The notes beneath the pieces are model-generated. The model had not been told where the DNA came from. It did not search any database and worked only from the letters and a program-made list of their open reading frames with translations. A stretch of 64,000 nt of DNA, taken from positions 467,966 to 531,965 of the forward strand of contig RBZT01000125.1 in assembly GCA_003693705.1 (NCBI GenBank), written 5' to 3'. The position numbers were made by a program, and so were the translations under genes. This stretch comes from Polymyxa betae. Lineage: Eukaryota > Endomyxa > Phytomyxea > Plasmodiophorida > Plasmodiophoridae. The number at the start of each line of letters is the position of its first letter. The stretch's first letter is position 1. Positions 50,601 to 62,420 of this stretch are shown here, piece by piece.

Positions 50601-53600
50601 AAAGTATACAATTTTACCAAATGTCTGGCCCTAACGTAATCTAATGTCTAGAGCTGTCATCCGTGGGAACGGCGCAACTGGAAGCCGAAATTAGCAGGGA
50701 TGAACGCTCTCGTTTTAAGCAACTGGAAATTGAACTGGAGGAAGCCAAAACGCATGCCAGCATTTTGATCCAAATAATTGAAACTATGCAGAATTCTGAA
50801 AGCCAGCAAACACAACAACAGAAAAACGCTTTGATCATGACCTTGTCTGCTCAATTGTCGACAGCGAAAGTATTCATCTTGTGACAATAATGCATCTGCA
50901 TGCTAATTGCTCTTTAGGTGATGGAGTGCTACAACGAGCGAAGATATCGTGATGTTAGCGATGCGTTGTCTTGCAGTCAACAATTGAATTCTGAGACCCG
51001 GCTGGCTCTCCAGCACTTGGAGAACGGAAACTTCGCTTTGATTTGCGAATTGCAACAATGTAATGAGCAGAAATTATTGCTTCAGGAAGACCTTCGTCAA
51101 GAAAGAATATTGAATCTTAAACACGTTTGTACTCTGGTCCGAGGTGTCAGGCGATCTGAAATGGTCTTCTAGAAACGAAGAACTGAATCGTGTATAATTT
51201 ATCCGCGAAAGTTGAAAGTAGCAAACAGTATTATCGAATCTTTGAGGAAAAAGCTGAACCGTCAACGACGATTGTTTGCTGATTTTTCGGAACATAAAAG
51301 TATGAACTTGTATACTGTTTTCATTCTCAAATCTGATCGCTGGTAGGTTCGCAGTCTGCTACAAATGAAGTTGCAAAGATTGATTGCTGCTCAACGTGCA
51401 AAGAACACATATCGAAACGAATCAATGAAGTCACCGATAATGTGAAATCGTTGATCTCGAAATTCAATGATGCAGATTTCCACCAAAAAGAGCGCTGCTT
51501 CGCCCTGATGAATGCCTTGATGGATTGTATCCGTGATTGCGTTGATTCCAAAATGGAAAGTGAGAAAAAAGTTCGGGTTCTTCAACAGCAATATAAACGA
51601 GACAACAAGACGATAAGGTCGGTTATAAAACTGTTTTGCGACGGATTAGATCCTAAGAAGATAGCAGCAATTTGCAACGGAATCTCGAATCACTTCAATT
51701 AGAGAATGAAATTGTTACCACTGCCATGAAGAAATTGGAGGAATCGTTTCCTAAAAACGCTGTAAAACCATGCAAGAAAACTTGTTGTCAGCGACCTCCT
51801 GAAAACTATAAAAGTTGTATAGCCCTTCTAAAATCAAGGATTCAGATCTTATCACAACAAAAGTAAGTGCTGGGACGAAGCATCTTATTATTTCTGATTG
51901 CAGATAGGAATATGCTTCAATTACAGCGAGATAGTGAGAAAACTGAATATGAGGCTAAGGTAGAAAGTTGAAAATTCAAAATATTTCTCTAACCGCAAAT
52001 CAAGATTGCATGTTTAAATCAAAAGCACGAAGAGACACTTGCTAAGCAAGTTAGATTGGAGGTGTCACTGGATGACCCGATTCTAGATCATTTCCAACAA
52101 TCTGTAAGTCTTGACATTGGAGTCCTTTTGATAGTTGTGGGTTAATGTGCTGGCTAGCACGAAAGAGAAGAGGAACCGGGTTTGGGCAAAGATAATCGAG
52201 TACAAGCTCAGTTAAATGCTTTCAAGACTGTCCAAAGTCAGCTGATGGAACGTATCGATTCATTAGTTAGATGTAATCAAAGTCTTCGCAATAGCCTGGA
52301 CAATACCAGACAACTTGTAAAAGTAATGGTGATTTTACTGAATTCCATCCGATGTTTTGAAATATCTAGAATTTGGAAATCATAGTGAAAGATAACGAAC
52401 TCGCTTTGATCGGGAATCTAACTCCTGCACCGAGCGTAGTATGCATTGCAGATACTGCTGAGTCATGCGGGCGTGCTAATAGCAACAAAATTACTGTGGA
52501 AAAGGTGATTCAAAAATTGAGAAAGATTTTCAATTTCAAATATCCTTAGAAACCTTCATCCCAAATCAACAGCGAGTCCGTACATTTTAAAGTCAGTTCC
52601 TCGATTGTAGCAAAAATATGAACTAAGTGTCATTTAGACGAGCAGTGTTAAAGTGCAAACTGTAAAATTTTGCATTCCATTTGCCAATTTCTCAAGCTCC
52701 TTTAGGATTCCAGATCAGAGAATCTTGATAAATCGGTGCAGACCAATCGAATTCCTGAGGTAAACATTGATGATCCGTTGCTGATTATGACATTTACTTT
52801 AGACAGAAGTTGACTGTGCTGGTCTAATGGAGAAAGTTACTACTCTCCAGGAGCAAAACACCAAGTTAGCTGATCAGCTATGCGCTCAGCTTTCTACCAA
52901 AAATTCAGACACCCGAGCTCCTAATTCTGTGTGCTCGCTGACTCAAGTTTCTGCAGTAAGGACTTTGATCCAGGTATGATCCGACTTGTCCACTTGTTGC
53001 AGAATGTTGATGCAAGGCCAGCATATGAAAACCAACATCAGCCATCTGCTCATGCTTGCTTCCAATTTGGATCTCCCTACTGTCAACATTTCGATCATCA
53101 AGCAAAATGTAAAAACCCAAGCTCTCAAAATCTGCTCAGAATGGAGATTTTTAGAACCAAAAATATGCTCTCTTTGTGATGTCAGTAACAATTGTTTTCT
53201 CATAGGTATTCAGGATGTCATTTCATTCTCAAACAGGAACGATCGAAACTTGCGGTTGGTGTGGACATGCTTCGTAAACAACTTCAGGAGCTTCGGGTCG
53301 GTTGTTGTAACCAGAATTCTGACTGATGTGTTTACTGTCGCCTAGCAAATGAAGTTCAACAACGAGAAAATCCAATCAGATTGTAATGGCTCTTTCAAGC
53401 AACCCGAGCCGGAACGACTAAGGAAAAGCAGAGGAATCCAAGTTTGCGAACGGCCCGATCAACGCGATCAGATCTCACAAACTTTGAAAAGTCTTGTAGT
53501 GCATTCAACAGTCCAGAGTGATCCGGTTTCAATTTCGATTGTACCAAAAAATTCTATAGGCGTTCAAACATTTTTTGATGATCAGACGCAGGTAATGTCC

Positions 53601-55839
53601 TCCCTTTTCTATAGGATTTTTTGCTGATAAACACACCAACAGCTTAGCGCACAAGCCGTTCCCGTTCGTTCCGGAAATAATGTAATGCAGCTTACCCTGT
53701 GCGAAAAAGAAGTGCAAGCCGATGAAAGCAGCAGAAGCAGTTCCTGGCGGAAAAAATTCAAATTGACTAAGGCAAAACTGAACGACGCCCGTGCTCAGAT
53801 CGACTCCATGGGCCAGCAAGTCTGAACACACTTATATCCCTCTCAATGCTCATGTCAATATTTAGATCAATCAACTTCAAGCCCAATCCGTACAAGCACA
53901 GCAAGCATTCTCTGAAGAAAAGAAGAAAATGCAGCTGAATTTAAAAGAAAAGTATGAGCTGAAACATCAGAGAAACCTTGATGAGGTACTGTCTTGAACA
54001 CTGTAGAGCTAATCTTAAAGATCAACTTTGATTTTAAGGCAACAGTTTCGTTGAAAGAAAACATAGCGCAATTGAATCTCCATCTGAAAGAGGAGATTTC
54101 ACTTCATACTGCTCAATTCGAGGCTTTGTTGAAGGAATTTGAAAGGTCCTACTCGAGTGCTTTCCGTCATATTTCAGACAATGACGACGCTACGTCACCA
54201 CAGATACCGTCATGAACATCAACATGTTGTAGAAAAGTACGAAAGCAAGCTTGCTGAAGTTGCCAAGGAAAAATCTGTTACTAGGGGATTGGTTCAGCTT
54301 GTGGATCCTAACGGAGACCTCAGTCCGAGGTTCGTGATTAACATGTCTGTTCTCCACCTGGCTCTAAACAATTGAAGGACTGATAGAACCACTGATTGCT
54401 CTGAATGTCATCACCTGAAATCCGTTCAAAAAGATTTGGAAAGGGTTCGAGAACAGCTCTCTGCTGCTAATGCAACATGCAGAGAACTTCGTCATGATCT
54501 GCATAGATCAATAAATGAGAATTTGTTGCATCAAGAAAATGCAAGTTCTTTTGATAGATCAAGATCTCCAAGCGCCGCCGATGGTGAACATGAAAGAGTT
54601 AGTTCATGTGCTCATCATCTACTGAAGATGAATTTATATATGCAGGCGATTGCCAAATTAGAGAACAAGCTACAGCAGTGTCGGGCTCAGATCAAGTCAT
54701 TGGCAACTGCAGCAAATGTATCGGCATCAAGCGTGAAGGAAATAAACGAATTAAAACCCAAGCTCGAAAATATGAGGCAAAGTCTTGACGATAAAGACAA
54801 AAGGGTAAATGCTTTTCAATGCTACAATTGGCATTTACAACTTAAGCCGATGTGCTCAGATTAAATCTTTGCAATCATCTATTGTGCATCGAGATAAGAT
54901 TATTGAGGATCTGAATGCTCGTATTCGTTCCGCATCCGGAGCTGACCGCGAGACAAAGGAATCTATTCGCAGTCTCCAAGACAAGTTGAGCCGTTCCAAT
55001 GTCAATTTGGCGACGAAACAGGCTTTCATAAAAGAGTTGCAAGAAAAGGTATAAATGCTGGATTATAATGCTTTCGCTCTCTCTGATTTCTTAGCTTGAG
55101 CGATTGGAAATGCAATGCGATAAAAAAGAATCACAGTTGGAATCATTGCGGCATTGCAAATCAGCGTTACAAAGAAAAGAATCAGCAATGAATGGAATTC
55201 AGACGGAATTGGGAAGCTCAGTAAAACGATGCAAAGATCTTGAGCAAAGTATCACTGAACTTCAAAGAAATGTGGCTGAATGCCAAAAGACCATATGCCT
55301 GTTAGAGAAGGTATTTTGCTAAAGTGAGTTGCTGCCCCTGACAGTATTAATTCCGTTTGCAGAATATAAAGCAATCTAAAGAGGAAAACAACAACTTAAA
55401 GGAATCTTTGAGAGCAGTTGGCGAATATCTTCTTTGTTGTATCTCCCGTCTCAAAGAGGAACTTATTCTTCTCTCCAACAAGACCGATGCCATTGGCCAT
55501 TTTTCCCAAGAGCTAAATGTTGATCCAAGTATACTTACGAAAACTGTAAGCGGTTCAAGAAGACCCACTGTTTGCGTTTACTTTAGTTTAGTTGCCAGAA
55601 TTCACCTTGTTGGATTTGCATGAATTGCTAGGACCACCACAGGAGGTTGGCTATGCGCCTGAAGATCACGAAATCAAGATTTCGCAATTGTAATCAACTT
55701 AAATTGCTTTGGGAATTGTTTCTTATTGTGTGACAGGATCCGCGATTTGCAAGATAATCCAAGGACTATTAAAACGCTGAAAGAATGGATTGATGAGAAG
55801 GCTCAACTCGAACAAAAAAGAATATCTACTCCAGGTTAA
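47657..55839 (+). CDS. MSP/ASH-like domain plus very long coiled-coil protein (candidate centrosome/basal-body scaffold)
   Basis: Start ATG 47657 (MTGRGLDPTGQQHNHLLSIE). Splicing (RLNQ|VYTQCVRINNPLSCPVD) completes an N-terminal immunoglobulin-like MSP/ASH domain: LSIEPEEVVFTS...RINNPLSCPVDIEL...VTVNPNSLRLKSQEEM. From ~48.2 kb onward almost every exon encodes heptad-rich coiled coil (IADLKQERDFFVQKSSALDK, ELEDRLHMAEAQIQRLLEI, IEDLNARIRSASGADRETKE), with roughly 20-25 short introns, ending TLKEWIDEKAQLEQKRISTP G at 55839. A CICD-like pair of Cys-x2-Cys motifs (QICDRCAIQ; SECVICKEL) recurs. ASH/MSP domains with coiled coils occur in centrosomal and ciliary proteins, so a microtubule-organising or flagellar role is likely. 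Several small exons remain unresolved, and fusion of two adjacent genes is possible. Confidence 0.65.
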
Positions 55840-56138
55840 AATTATTTATTCTACCACTATTTATTACGTATACAAGAACGAAATAAACTTTTCAAGCCTT
55901 GTTACGGGTTGACAGCGCCTTTTATAGGCGCGCCAACGGCCAAGCCAGTGATTATGGTGGCCGCCCTCACTTACAGATTTGGACAGTAGTAGTCTGTGAC
56001 AGGAGACCGAGTTTCGCTGGGTCGGTCGTAGCTTGGTAGGAGCACCACACTCTCACCACCTTGATTTACCTCTAGTCTGGTCCACACTGTGCCTCTTTAC
56101 TTCATTTCAGTCATCGGACAAAGCGTTCGCATCAACCC
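55840..56138. other. Intergenic: 3' end of coiled-coil gene and 5' flank of SAP gene
   Basis: AT-rich 3' flank with an AATAAA at about 55,880, then a GC-richer 5' leader containing GCGCGCC. No gene. Confidence 0.5.
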
Positions 56139-56774
56139 ATGGTGACCTACACCAATGAAGAGCTGCAAGGGATGCAGCGCCGAGATCTACAGGCGCTGGC
56201 CAAGAAGTATGACGTTCGTGCTAATGGAAAGGTAAAATTAGTTAGCTATATGATAATTCGCTGATCGTTTATCTAGACCACAGAAATCATTGCAGATCTC
56301 TTAGCAGTGTTTGAGAAAGGGGACGGAGCTGCTCCTCCAAGCCCGTCCGCCGAAGCTTCTCCAAAAGGTAGTGCAAAAGCAGCGCGCAGCAGATCGGCTT
56401 CTCCCAGCCCGAAAGCTTCTGGTTCACCCTCGAAACTGCCGGCCTCTCCAACAAAGTCTGCACGCTCTCGCTCTCCGAGCCCAATGGCCGCATCTAACAA
56501 GTCGCGATCTCATTCCCCAAGCCCCAAAGCTGCTTCGAAATCTCGGTCGCGCTCGCCCAGCCTGGCCAAGAGCCCCAAGAAGATCCCTGCTGAATTAGCC
56601 CAGGAAATCAAAGAGGCTAGCGCCAACCGATCGCCAATCCCGCCGCTCCCTAAACCAACTGAGGAAATGAAGACTGTTCACAAGGAACTAAAACGAAAAG
56701 CAGAAGAGCTGTCGCCATCTAGCAGCCCAAAGAAAGCGAAAACAGACGCCGTCGCCGATGATGCTGCCGACTAA
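56139..56774 (+). CDS. SAP-domain, Ser/Pro/Lys-rich nuclear protein (NuSAP-like)
   Basis: Exon 1 from ATG 56139: MVTYTNEELQGMQRRDLQAL AKKYDVRANGK. A 46-nt intron leads to TTEIIADLLAVF. Together these form a SAP motif (two helices with the L-x-x-L-A-K-x-x-x-x-x-A-N-G-K linker) that binds DNA and is closest to the N-terminus of NuSAP proteins. The rest is low-complexity with many SP sites and RS-type dipeptides (RSRSASPSPK, KSRSRSPSLAK), probable CDK/SR-kinase targets. A basic stretch (KRKAEELSPSSSPKKAK) is a bipartite-like nuclear signal. The end is acidic, AVADDAAD. About 195 residues. Role inferred: chromatin or spindle association. Confidence 0.75.
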
Positions 56775-56871
56775 AGTGATGCTAGGAAGTTTGAAACATA
56801 ATCCAAATGCTTAACGCCAACCACTAATAATGTCGTAATAGCAACTTCGATGCCAATTTATAAGCAGTTAA

Positions 56872-58123
56872 TTAAGCAGCCTTGGTAGCTGATCCTTTCT
56901 CGATACGCTTGATTCTTGAATAAGGACCCATGCTTGGCATAGTGATATAGTTATATATAACAGCAACCCAGGAAGTATGAATAGCCAAGCCCTGGCCATC
57001 CCAGTTTTTCCATCTTTCATCATAAAACTCAGGGGCGATTTGCTTTACGAACGGGAGACGGAATCCGGATATCTTTGGGAAATCGTGGTGCTCATTGTGA
57101 TAGCTGAGGTTGGAGCATTAAAACTCAATCAATCAGGAAAGCAATATTGGCATACATACCCGACATTGAAACAAAGATAATTCAAAGGACCATAATAGGA
57201 GTATGTCTGCTCGAGATCATCAGCAACCCTTTCATGCATAAACTCATGAGAAACCTTACTTCTTGGCCGAGGATAAATTGATAATGTTCAGAAATAAAAT
57301 GCCCAGCAACAGGATGTAAACCCATACCAAGAACAGTGGAGGAGATAAGATACACAAGCGCCCAACCAGATGCATACTTGCACAAGAAATAATCGAATTG
57401 GACACAGATAACGGCATTTATGATCTCCATCTGGTTGGGGATTAATGGTCGAACGCACACTAAATCGGATCTGAGAGAGACATTTACACAGAAAAGCGCC
57501 ATAGTACTCACATGGACGTAAAGCGTAAAACAAGGGCTGCAGGATAACCCAAATAATTTTCCGAAATGTTGTGTTGAATATGCGACCTTCGAATTCTGTT
57601 GGAATATCGGTATCATATTTATCAGAACCTTGGAAATAGTGATGCTCAAGGTGATATCGCTTGAAAGTGATTGCTGTCGGTAAGCCATGTGCTAAATTGC
57701 TGAACAGCAGTGAAAAGATAGGCAAGATATTGAACTGATAATTACCTGAACATAGCTAAAATTTCATTATAAAGAGGTGTATGGAATGCTAAGTTGTGTG
57801 ATAGTTCATGATTAGCCAGACTTAAAGCATGATTTACAGTGCCTCCAAACGCGTATGCTACAACGAAGAACATCCAAGCTGGCATCTTCCAAGCGTTGAT
57901 AGCAACGACAAACTGGATTGAAACCAGAAACAGAATCCAATACAGCAAACGAATATCGGGACCATATAAATCCCGAATCTCAGGATGTGCTTTTAGGATT
58001 GCCCGCCTGCCTTTGATAAGCTCAGTAACGGACATAAAGCCCAGGCGCTCAAGCATTACGTGATGCGTGCGGCTCATCTTCTCCAACTCGACGGAAGTCG
58101 GTGGTCGAGACGGATTGCCCCAT
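56872..58123 (-). CDS. Sphingolipid delta-4 desaturase (DEGS/DES1-like)
   Basis: ATG 58123: [20 protein letters not shown]; splice [21 protein letters not shown]. All three di-iron histidine boxes of membrane desaturases are present: NHELSHN (near 57,800), [21 protein letters not shown] (near 57,640) and [11 protein letters not shown] (near 57,085). Family landmarks include the sequence [16 protein letters not shown] and the C-terminal GHFISEHY. It introduces the 4,5-trans double bond of ceramide in the ER membrane. Second exon onward carries four hydrophobic segments. The C-terminus is [18 protein letters not shown] ... [15 protein letters not shown] with stop at 56872. About three introns. 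Intact and of usual length. The 3' end converges with the SAP gene at a gap of 97 bases. Confidence 0.92.
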
Positions 58124-58702
58124 TATACTCTATTGACAAGGACCTTGTGAGTGCCAACACAGTCGCAAATGATATTCAGAATGATGTTATGACGACAGAG
58201 AAAACCATTTACTAACTACCAATTGGTTGCGTCTTACCACGCCCCAGTCGCCACTACACTTGGCCACGTTAATCCGTAACGTGAAGCAGCATTTTAGGGC
58301 GCCGGGTCCCAATTCGTTTCAATAGAGTCGTCTATCAATATCGAATCCTTGTATTAACAAATCTTATCTTATACTGTATAATAATGACATGCGTACATTC
58401 AATAGGCCTTTACCGTATTTTATAGGAACGCGACTTTCGAAACTTGTTCATGAGATTTGATTGCCCAGGTTGTAGTTGCTTTATACGGTCGGAGGCGCTG
58501 CTAACAATTACCTGTCAAGGCACGCGCTGGCATGACCAAGTGAAAAGGCCAGCACGCTGCTGCCTTTTGAGAAATTCGTTGCAGACTGAAAGAGTGGACT
58601 TGAGCGGCCTCTTATCACCGGCGTTACAAATTTGACCAGAACAAGAGCACCGAATTCGATTGGTAATTGATTCTTCTAGATACCGTCATAACATAGATTC
58701 GG
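58124..58702. other. Bidirectional promoter region, no gene seen
   Basis: About 580 bases between the divergent desaturase and pyrophosphatase genes. The only frame (58444-58635) has no coding character. No repeats. Confidence 0.5.
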
Positions 58703-60275
58703 ATGGATTCTCAAGGCAGCAGTGATTTGACGCCTGCTGTGGGTGCTGGCACTTTGGCAGCTGTGTGTGCTGGATCGGCGGCCATCGCCGCAACAGCTAC
58801 GTATTTGCTGTCGAATTCCAACCACAAAGGAAAATTAGGTCTCGATAGGCTGTGTTGATTCGATCGGGATTGCTAAGTTAAAGCTCCAGAGGATGAGGTT
58901 GTCATGCTTCGAAAAGAATGCAGCAGTCTACGTGATGCTAATGAACGCCTTCAAAAGATGGCTGCGCAGGGCAGCAAAGCTCAGAATCAATCCGATAGCA
59001 ATTTGACAGTTGCTGAGCGTGAAACTCTGAAGGCTGTTTTTGATGTAAAATTCTGTTTGCTGTGTTGCTTTGATGCTAACAGCGATTTCTAAAGTGCTTT
59101 GACACGAACTCGTGCGGTGCATTGACAGTTGAAGACATTATGAAAGTTCATATTAAGCTGGGTGAGCCATTATCAGATGAAGAGGCTGCTCAAGCCATGG
59201 ACCAGTTCGACCCACAGAAAACGGGTATGGTCACTTTCCAACAATTTCGGTAAAAGTCCCAAAAAGATTTGCTAAATTCAACTCAATTTCCGATTCGCAG
59301 AGAATGGTGGGAGAAGAGCCACGAAGATTTTGAAAGTGCGGCGAACTATCGGCAAAGATTTAAATTGCTCCGAGCGAAACTTGAAGATCCCACCGGGTTC
59401 GACATCAGCAAGATTCAAACGCAGCAAATTGGACAGCCAGGATCGCGACGGTTTCGTGTCAAATTTTATTACAAGCAGAAAAATGACGCTCTTCGTCAAA
59501 TCTCGCCATGGCATGATATCCCTTTATTCAACCTGGGTTCTGGAACCGACGCCAAGATTTTCAACGTACCCAAATTTATTCTGACTTCTGTTTTCTGATC
59601 CGGCTTTATAGTTCATTTGTGAAATCCCCAAATGGACCAGAGCCAAGTTCGAAATAGCCACTGGAGAATTGTTCAATCCCATTAAGCAAGATGTCAAGAA
59701 CGGCCAGCTTCGATTCTACAAACACGGTGATATGATGTTCAATTATGGAGCATTTCCGCAAACATGGGAGGATCCAAAGTACCTCCATCCAGATACAGAT
59801 CGGCCTGGTGATAACGACCCAATCGACGTCATCGAGATTGGAACACGACAGATGAAAACGGGGGAAGTCGCGGCTGTCAAAGTTCTCGGGATTTTGGCGC
59901 TGATCGACGACAACGAAACGGACTGGAAAGTACTGGCAATTCGTGTAGGAAGTTCCCGCTGTGTTTTGATGAAGGTTTAAAACTGCAGTTAGATCGATGA
60001 TCCGTTAGCACATGAATTGAACGACATCGATGATGTTGAAGATAAGGTTCCTGGGGCTATTCATGCCATTCGGGAATACTTGCGGGTCTATAAGGTCCAC
60101 GATGGAAAGCCCGAAAATACATTCGCTCTGGACGAGGAGTTTATGACCAAGGTTTTTTGTATTCCGAAAACCTGTTGTTTTTATTGAGATTTTCTAGGAC
60201 TTTGCTCTGTCTGTAATTGAACATACACACAAGACATGGTTGGCACTTAGGTCCGATAATAAAGACACAGTATAA
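58703..60275 (+). CDS. Soluble inorganic pyrophosphatase with N-terminal membrane segment and EF-hand region
   Basis: Exon 1: MDSQGSSDLTPAVGAGTLAA, then VCAGSAAIAATATYLL, a hydrophobic segment. Exon 2 is a coiled stretch, MLRKECSSLRDANERLQKMA. An EF-hand-like pair follows: LKAVFD|CFDTNSCGALTVEDIMKV and AMDQFDPQKTGMVTFQQF. The family I pyrophosphatase core then shows FNVVCEIPKWTRAKFEIA, GDMMFNYGAFPQTWEDP, the active-site signature DRPGDNDPIDVIEIG and DPLAHELNDIDDVE. Stop at 60275 after a final intron (MTK|DFALSVIEH). The enzyme hydrolyses PPi to phosphate using Mg2+. The EF-hand plus PPase layout matches the acidocalcisomal enzyme (VSP1) of trypanosomatids, so a membrane-tethered acidocalcisome or vacuolar location is likely. 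The second EF loop (D-P-Q-K-T-G-M-V) is better conserved than the first. Confidence 0.9.
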
Positions 60276-60411
60276 ATTTCCAGTTTCTATTACAGATTAG
60301 ATTCATCTTTCATATTGGATTCCAAATTGATGTCATTCAGTATTCAATCATGTGTAGAAATCAGCTCCTGAGTTTCGCAGGCCATCATTCGCATTTCTCG
60401 CAATATATTTA

Positions 60412-61286
60412 ATGTCGAATCGAAAACCTGCAGACCTCTCGACGGCTCTAGCTGCCTTCGAAGCCGAGCTCAGCGCCTATGAAGTACCCAAGCCTAGGCC
60501 TGCGACTAAGCCGGCCCCTGCACGGCCAGCAGCGCTCGGCGTCGTGACCGGCGTTGCTCAGCCGTCCCATACACGCCAGAAGTCGACATTATCGACATCG
60601 TCCTATAGCGCTCCGCCTGTTGTAAACATTCGTAAACCGCCTGAAGAGCCTAAATCACCAGAACCTGGTACATTACTTTATATTTTTTCAGGATTTATTG
60701 TTTATCTGCTCTGTAGAGCCATCGCGTGTCCATCAATACAGCACAACGTATAGCAGCGATATGCAGACGAAATATAATGAAGCTCAAACGAAGGCGATGC
60801 AGTTCCGAACAGATTCGGTCCAGCATTCGTATGGGAAAGCGACCAGGACAGCTTCTGTCACGAGGAAGGCGGCAGGAAAGACTTGGGAAGATGCCACCCT
60901 TGCTGATTGGCCAGCCAGTAATCAGTCAGTATCGTCTTCTCAAGTTTCGTATTAACTTCTTATGTCAGATGATTATCGATTGTTTTGTGGCGATCTTGGA
61001 AACGAAGTCAACGATGATTTGCTTTCGAGTATGTTTTCGAAATATCCTTCGTTTGCAAAGGCGAAAGTGTGCAGACAAAAGCGGACCGGAAAGACGAAAG
61101 GATACGGCTTTGCGAGTTTTATGGATGTTAACGACTTCATGGCCGCGTTCAAAGAAATCGACGGTCAGTATGGACCTGTTGCAGTGTTAGCGGTTTCCGA
61201 TTCATTCGTCATATCCAGGTAAATATGTAGGAAATCGGCCGATAAAATTACGAAAGTCCACTTGGAAAGAAAGAAATGCAAACTAA
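60412..61286 (+). CDS. RBM42: RNA-binding protein 42 homologue
   Basis: ATG 60412: MSNRKPADLSTALAAFEAEL and a Pro/Ala-rich disordered region. After an intron, VHQYSTTYSSDMQTK. Then the diagnostic KTWEDATLADWPAN|DYRL FCGDLGNEVNDDLL (W-E-D-x-T/S-L-x-x-W before the RRM is specific to RBM42). The RRM continues FSKYPSFAKAKVCRQKRTGK, TKGYGFASFMDVNDFM, and after the last intron DG|KYVGNRPIKLRKSTWKERN, stop at 61286. RNP1 (KGYGFASF) and RNP2 (LFCGDL) are intact. RBM42 binds RNA and associates with hnRNP K and the spliceosomal tri-snRNP in animals. Three introns of about 48-58 nt. The N-terminal low-complexity region is shorter than in vertebrates. Confidence 0.93.
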
Positions 61287-62136
61287 GTGCAAAATCTTAT
61301 AGATTTCCTGGATAATATGTTTGGTTTTCACAAAGAACCGTGGCCAAGACTTGTATAATGATCATTGTTTCACATTATTTCTCTCCAGTTTGCATCTCAT
61401 CTTCTGCTACTAACTATGCTGTTCTTCATCATCTATCTGTGTACTGTTCTTCAGAAAATAAACACCTGGGGTCATTAATATCAAAGTAGGCCAAAAGCTA
61501 ACAGCGTACATCGCCTTCCTGCCGCCCTACCACATTTATTAGAATTGCTGAAAGAGTCCGGCTTCGAGAGCGTCGGACATCAACTAAAGTTCCATCTATG
61601 AAACCGAGACAGCTTCTGCGGGGTTCGGCAAACGAATTTCCTCAGCGAGAAAGTAGTTGATACAAGAAGCTGCGAGCAATACGTCGTCGCATGTGGCTGA
61701 AGGGGAACAGTTCCACCCGTCAGCACTGAAAGTGATGGTGTTGTCGTTCTTTATAAAAAGAATCAAATGAAGCAAGCGCTGGTCTGGATTCTATAGAGCT
61801 CGGCCAAAAATGCCACGAGTTGTAGATCTCGCTGTTGTTGCAAAAACAGGGCGAACTTTCGAGCACAGTTCTTCAGATTCCGAGGATGTGAAGTTCGTCA
61901 GCAATTAGAGGCAATCTTCCTTAATAACTCAAATGGTCCCTCACACCTTCATTGGGATCAACAAGGCGTTTCTCCTCACCTGATCATTGCTCGTCTTCGA
62001 AACTCTGTTGCAGTGAGAGCACGACATGCTTCCACGTCCTCTGCGACTTTGCCGTTGTGCTGAAATTGGGACTATCCAATCGATTGAACGAACGAAAGCT
62101 CCAATCCGAGACGCACGGCTGAGAGAACGAGAGTAT
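61287..62136. other. Region without a confident gene
   Basis: About 850 bases. Two short protein-like fragments occur: an open stretch at ~61,480-61,600 reading LPAALPHLLELLKESGFESV without an ATG, and a 32-codon ATG frame at ~61,810 (MPRVVDLAVVAKTGRTFEHS). They may be remnants of a decayed gene or chance. No intron chain links them. Confidence 0.4.
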
Positions 62137-62303
62137 TATATATAGCGCGATCTCCCGCCCGACTTCGCATGTCTGTTCTCCACTATAACGGCTGGAATGA
62201 TCCACCGTCCACTATAGCTATATATAGAGCGAGCTCCGGACTTCGCATGTCTCTTCTCCTCTCACGGTTGGAATGATCCACTGTAGATATATATAGCACG
62301 ATC
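62137..62303. repeat. Imperfect tandem repeat of ~80 bp, promoter-proximal
   Basis: Unit 1 (about 62137-62214) and unit 2 (about 62219-62286) share in order: TATATAG-GCGA-CTCC, GACTTCGCATGTCT-TTCTCC, then CGG-TGGAATGATCCAC. A third copy begins at 62288 (ATATATAGCACGATC) and stops. Each unit starts with a TATA-like box. The array ends ~120 bases before the ATG of the small gene at 62421, so it may be a duplicated promoter element. Confidence 0.75.
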
Positions 62304-62420
62304 AGCCCTAATAACGTGTCGTGCTTACGCCGAAACTTGCGTTTGCCGAATTCTGGCACAGTGCCAGCATTTCTTTTCCGTCTGCTATTCGCGAGTCTTA
62401 CTTTGCAATTTCGAACTCAT

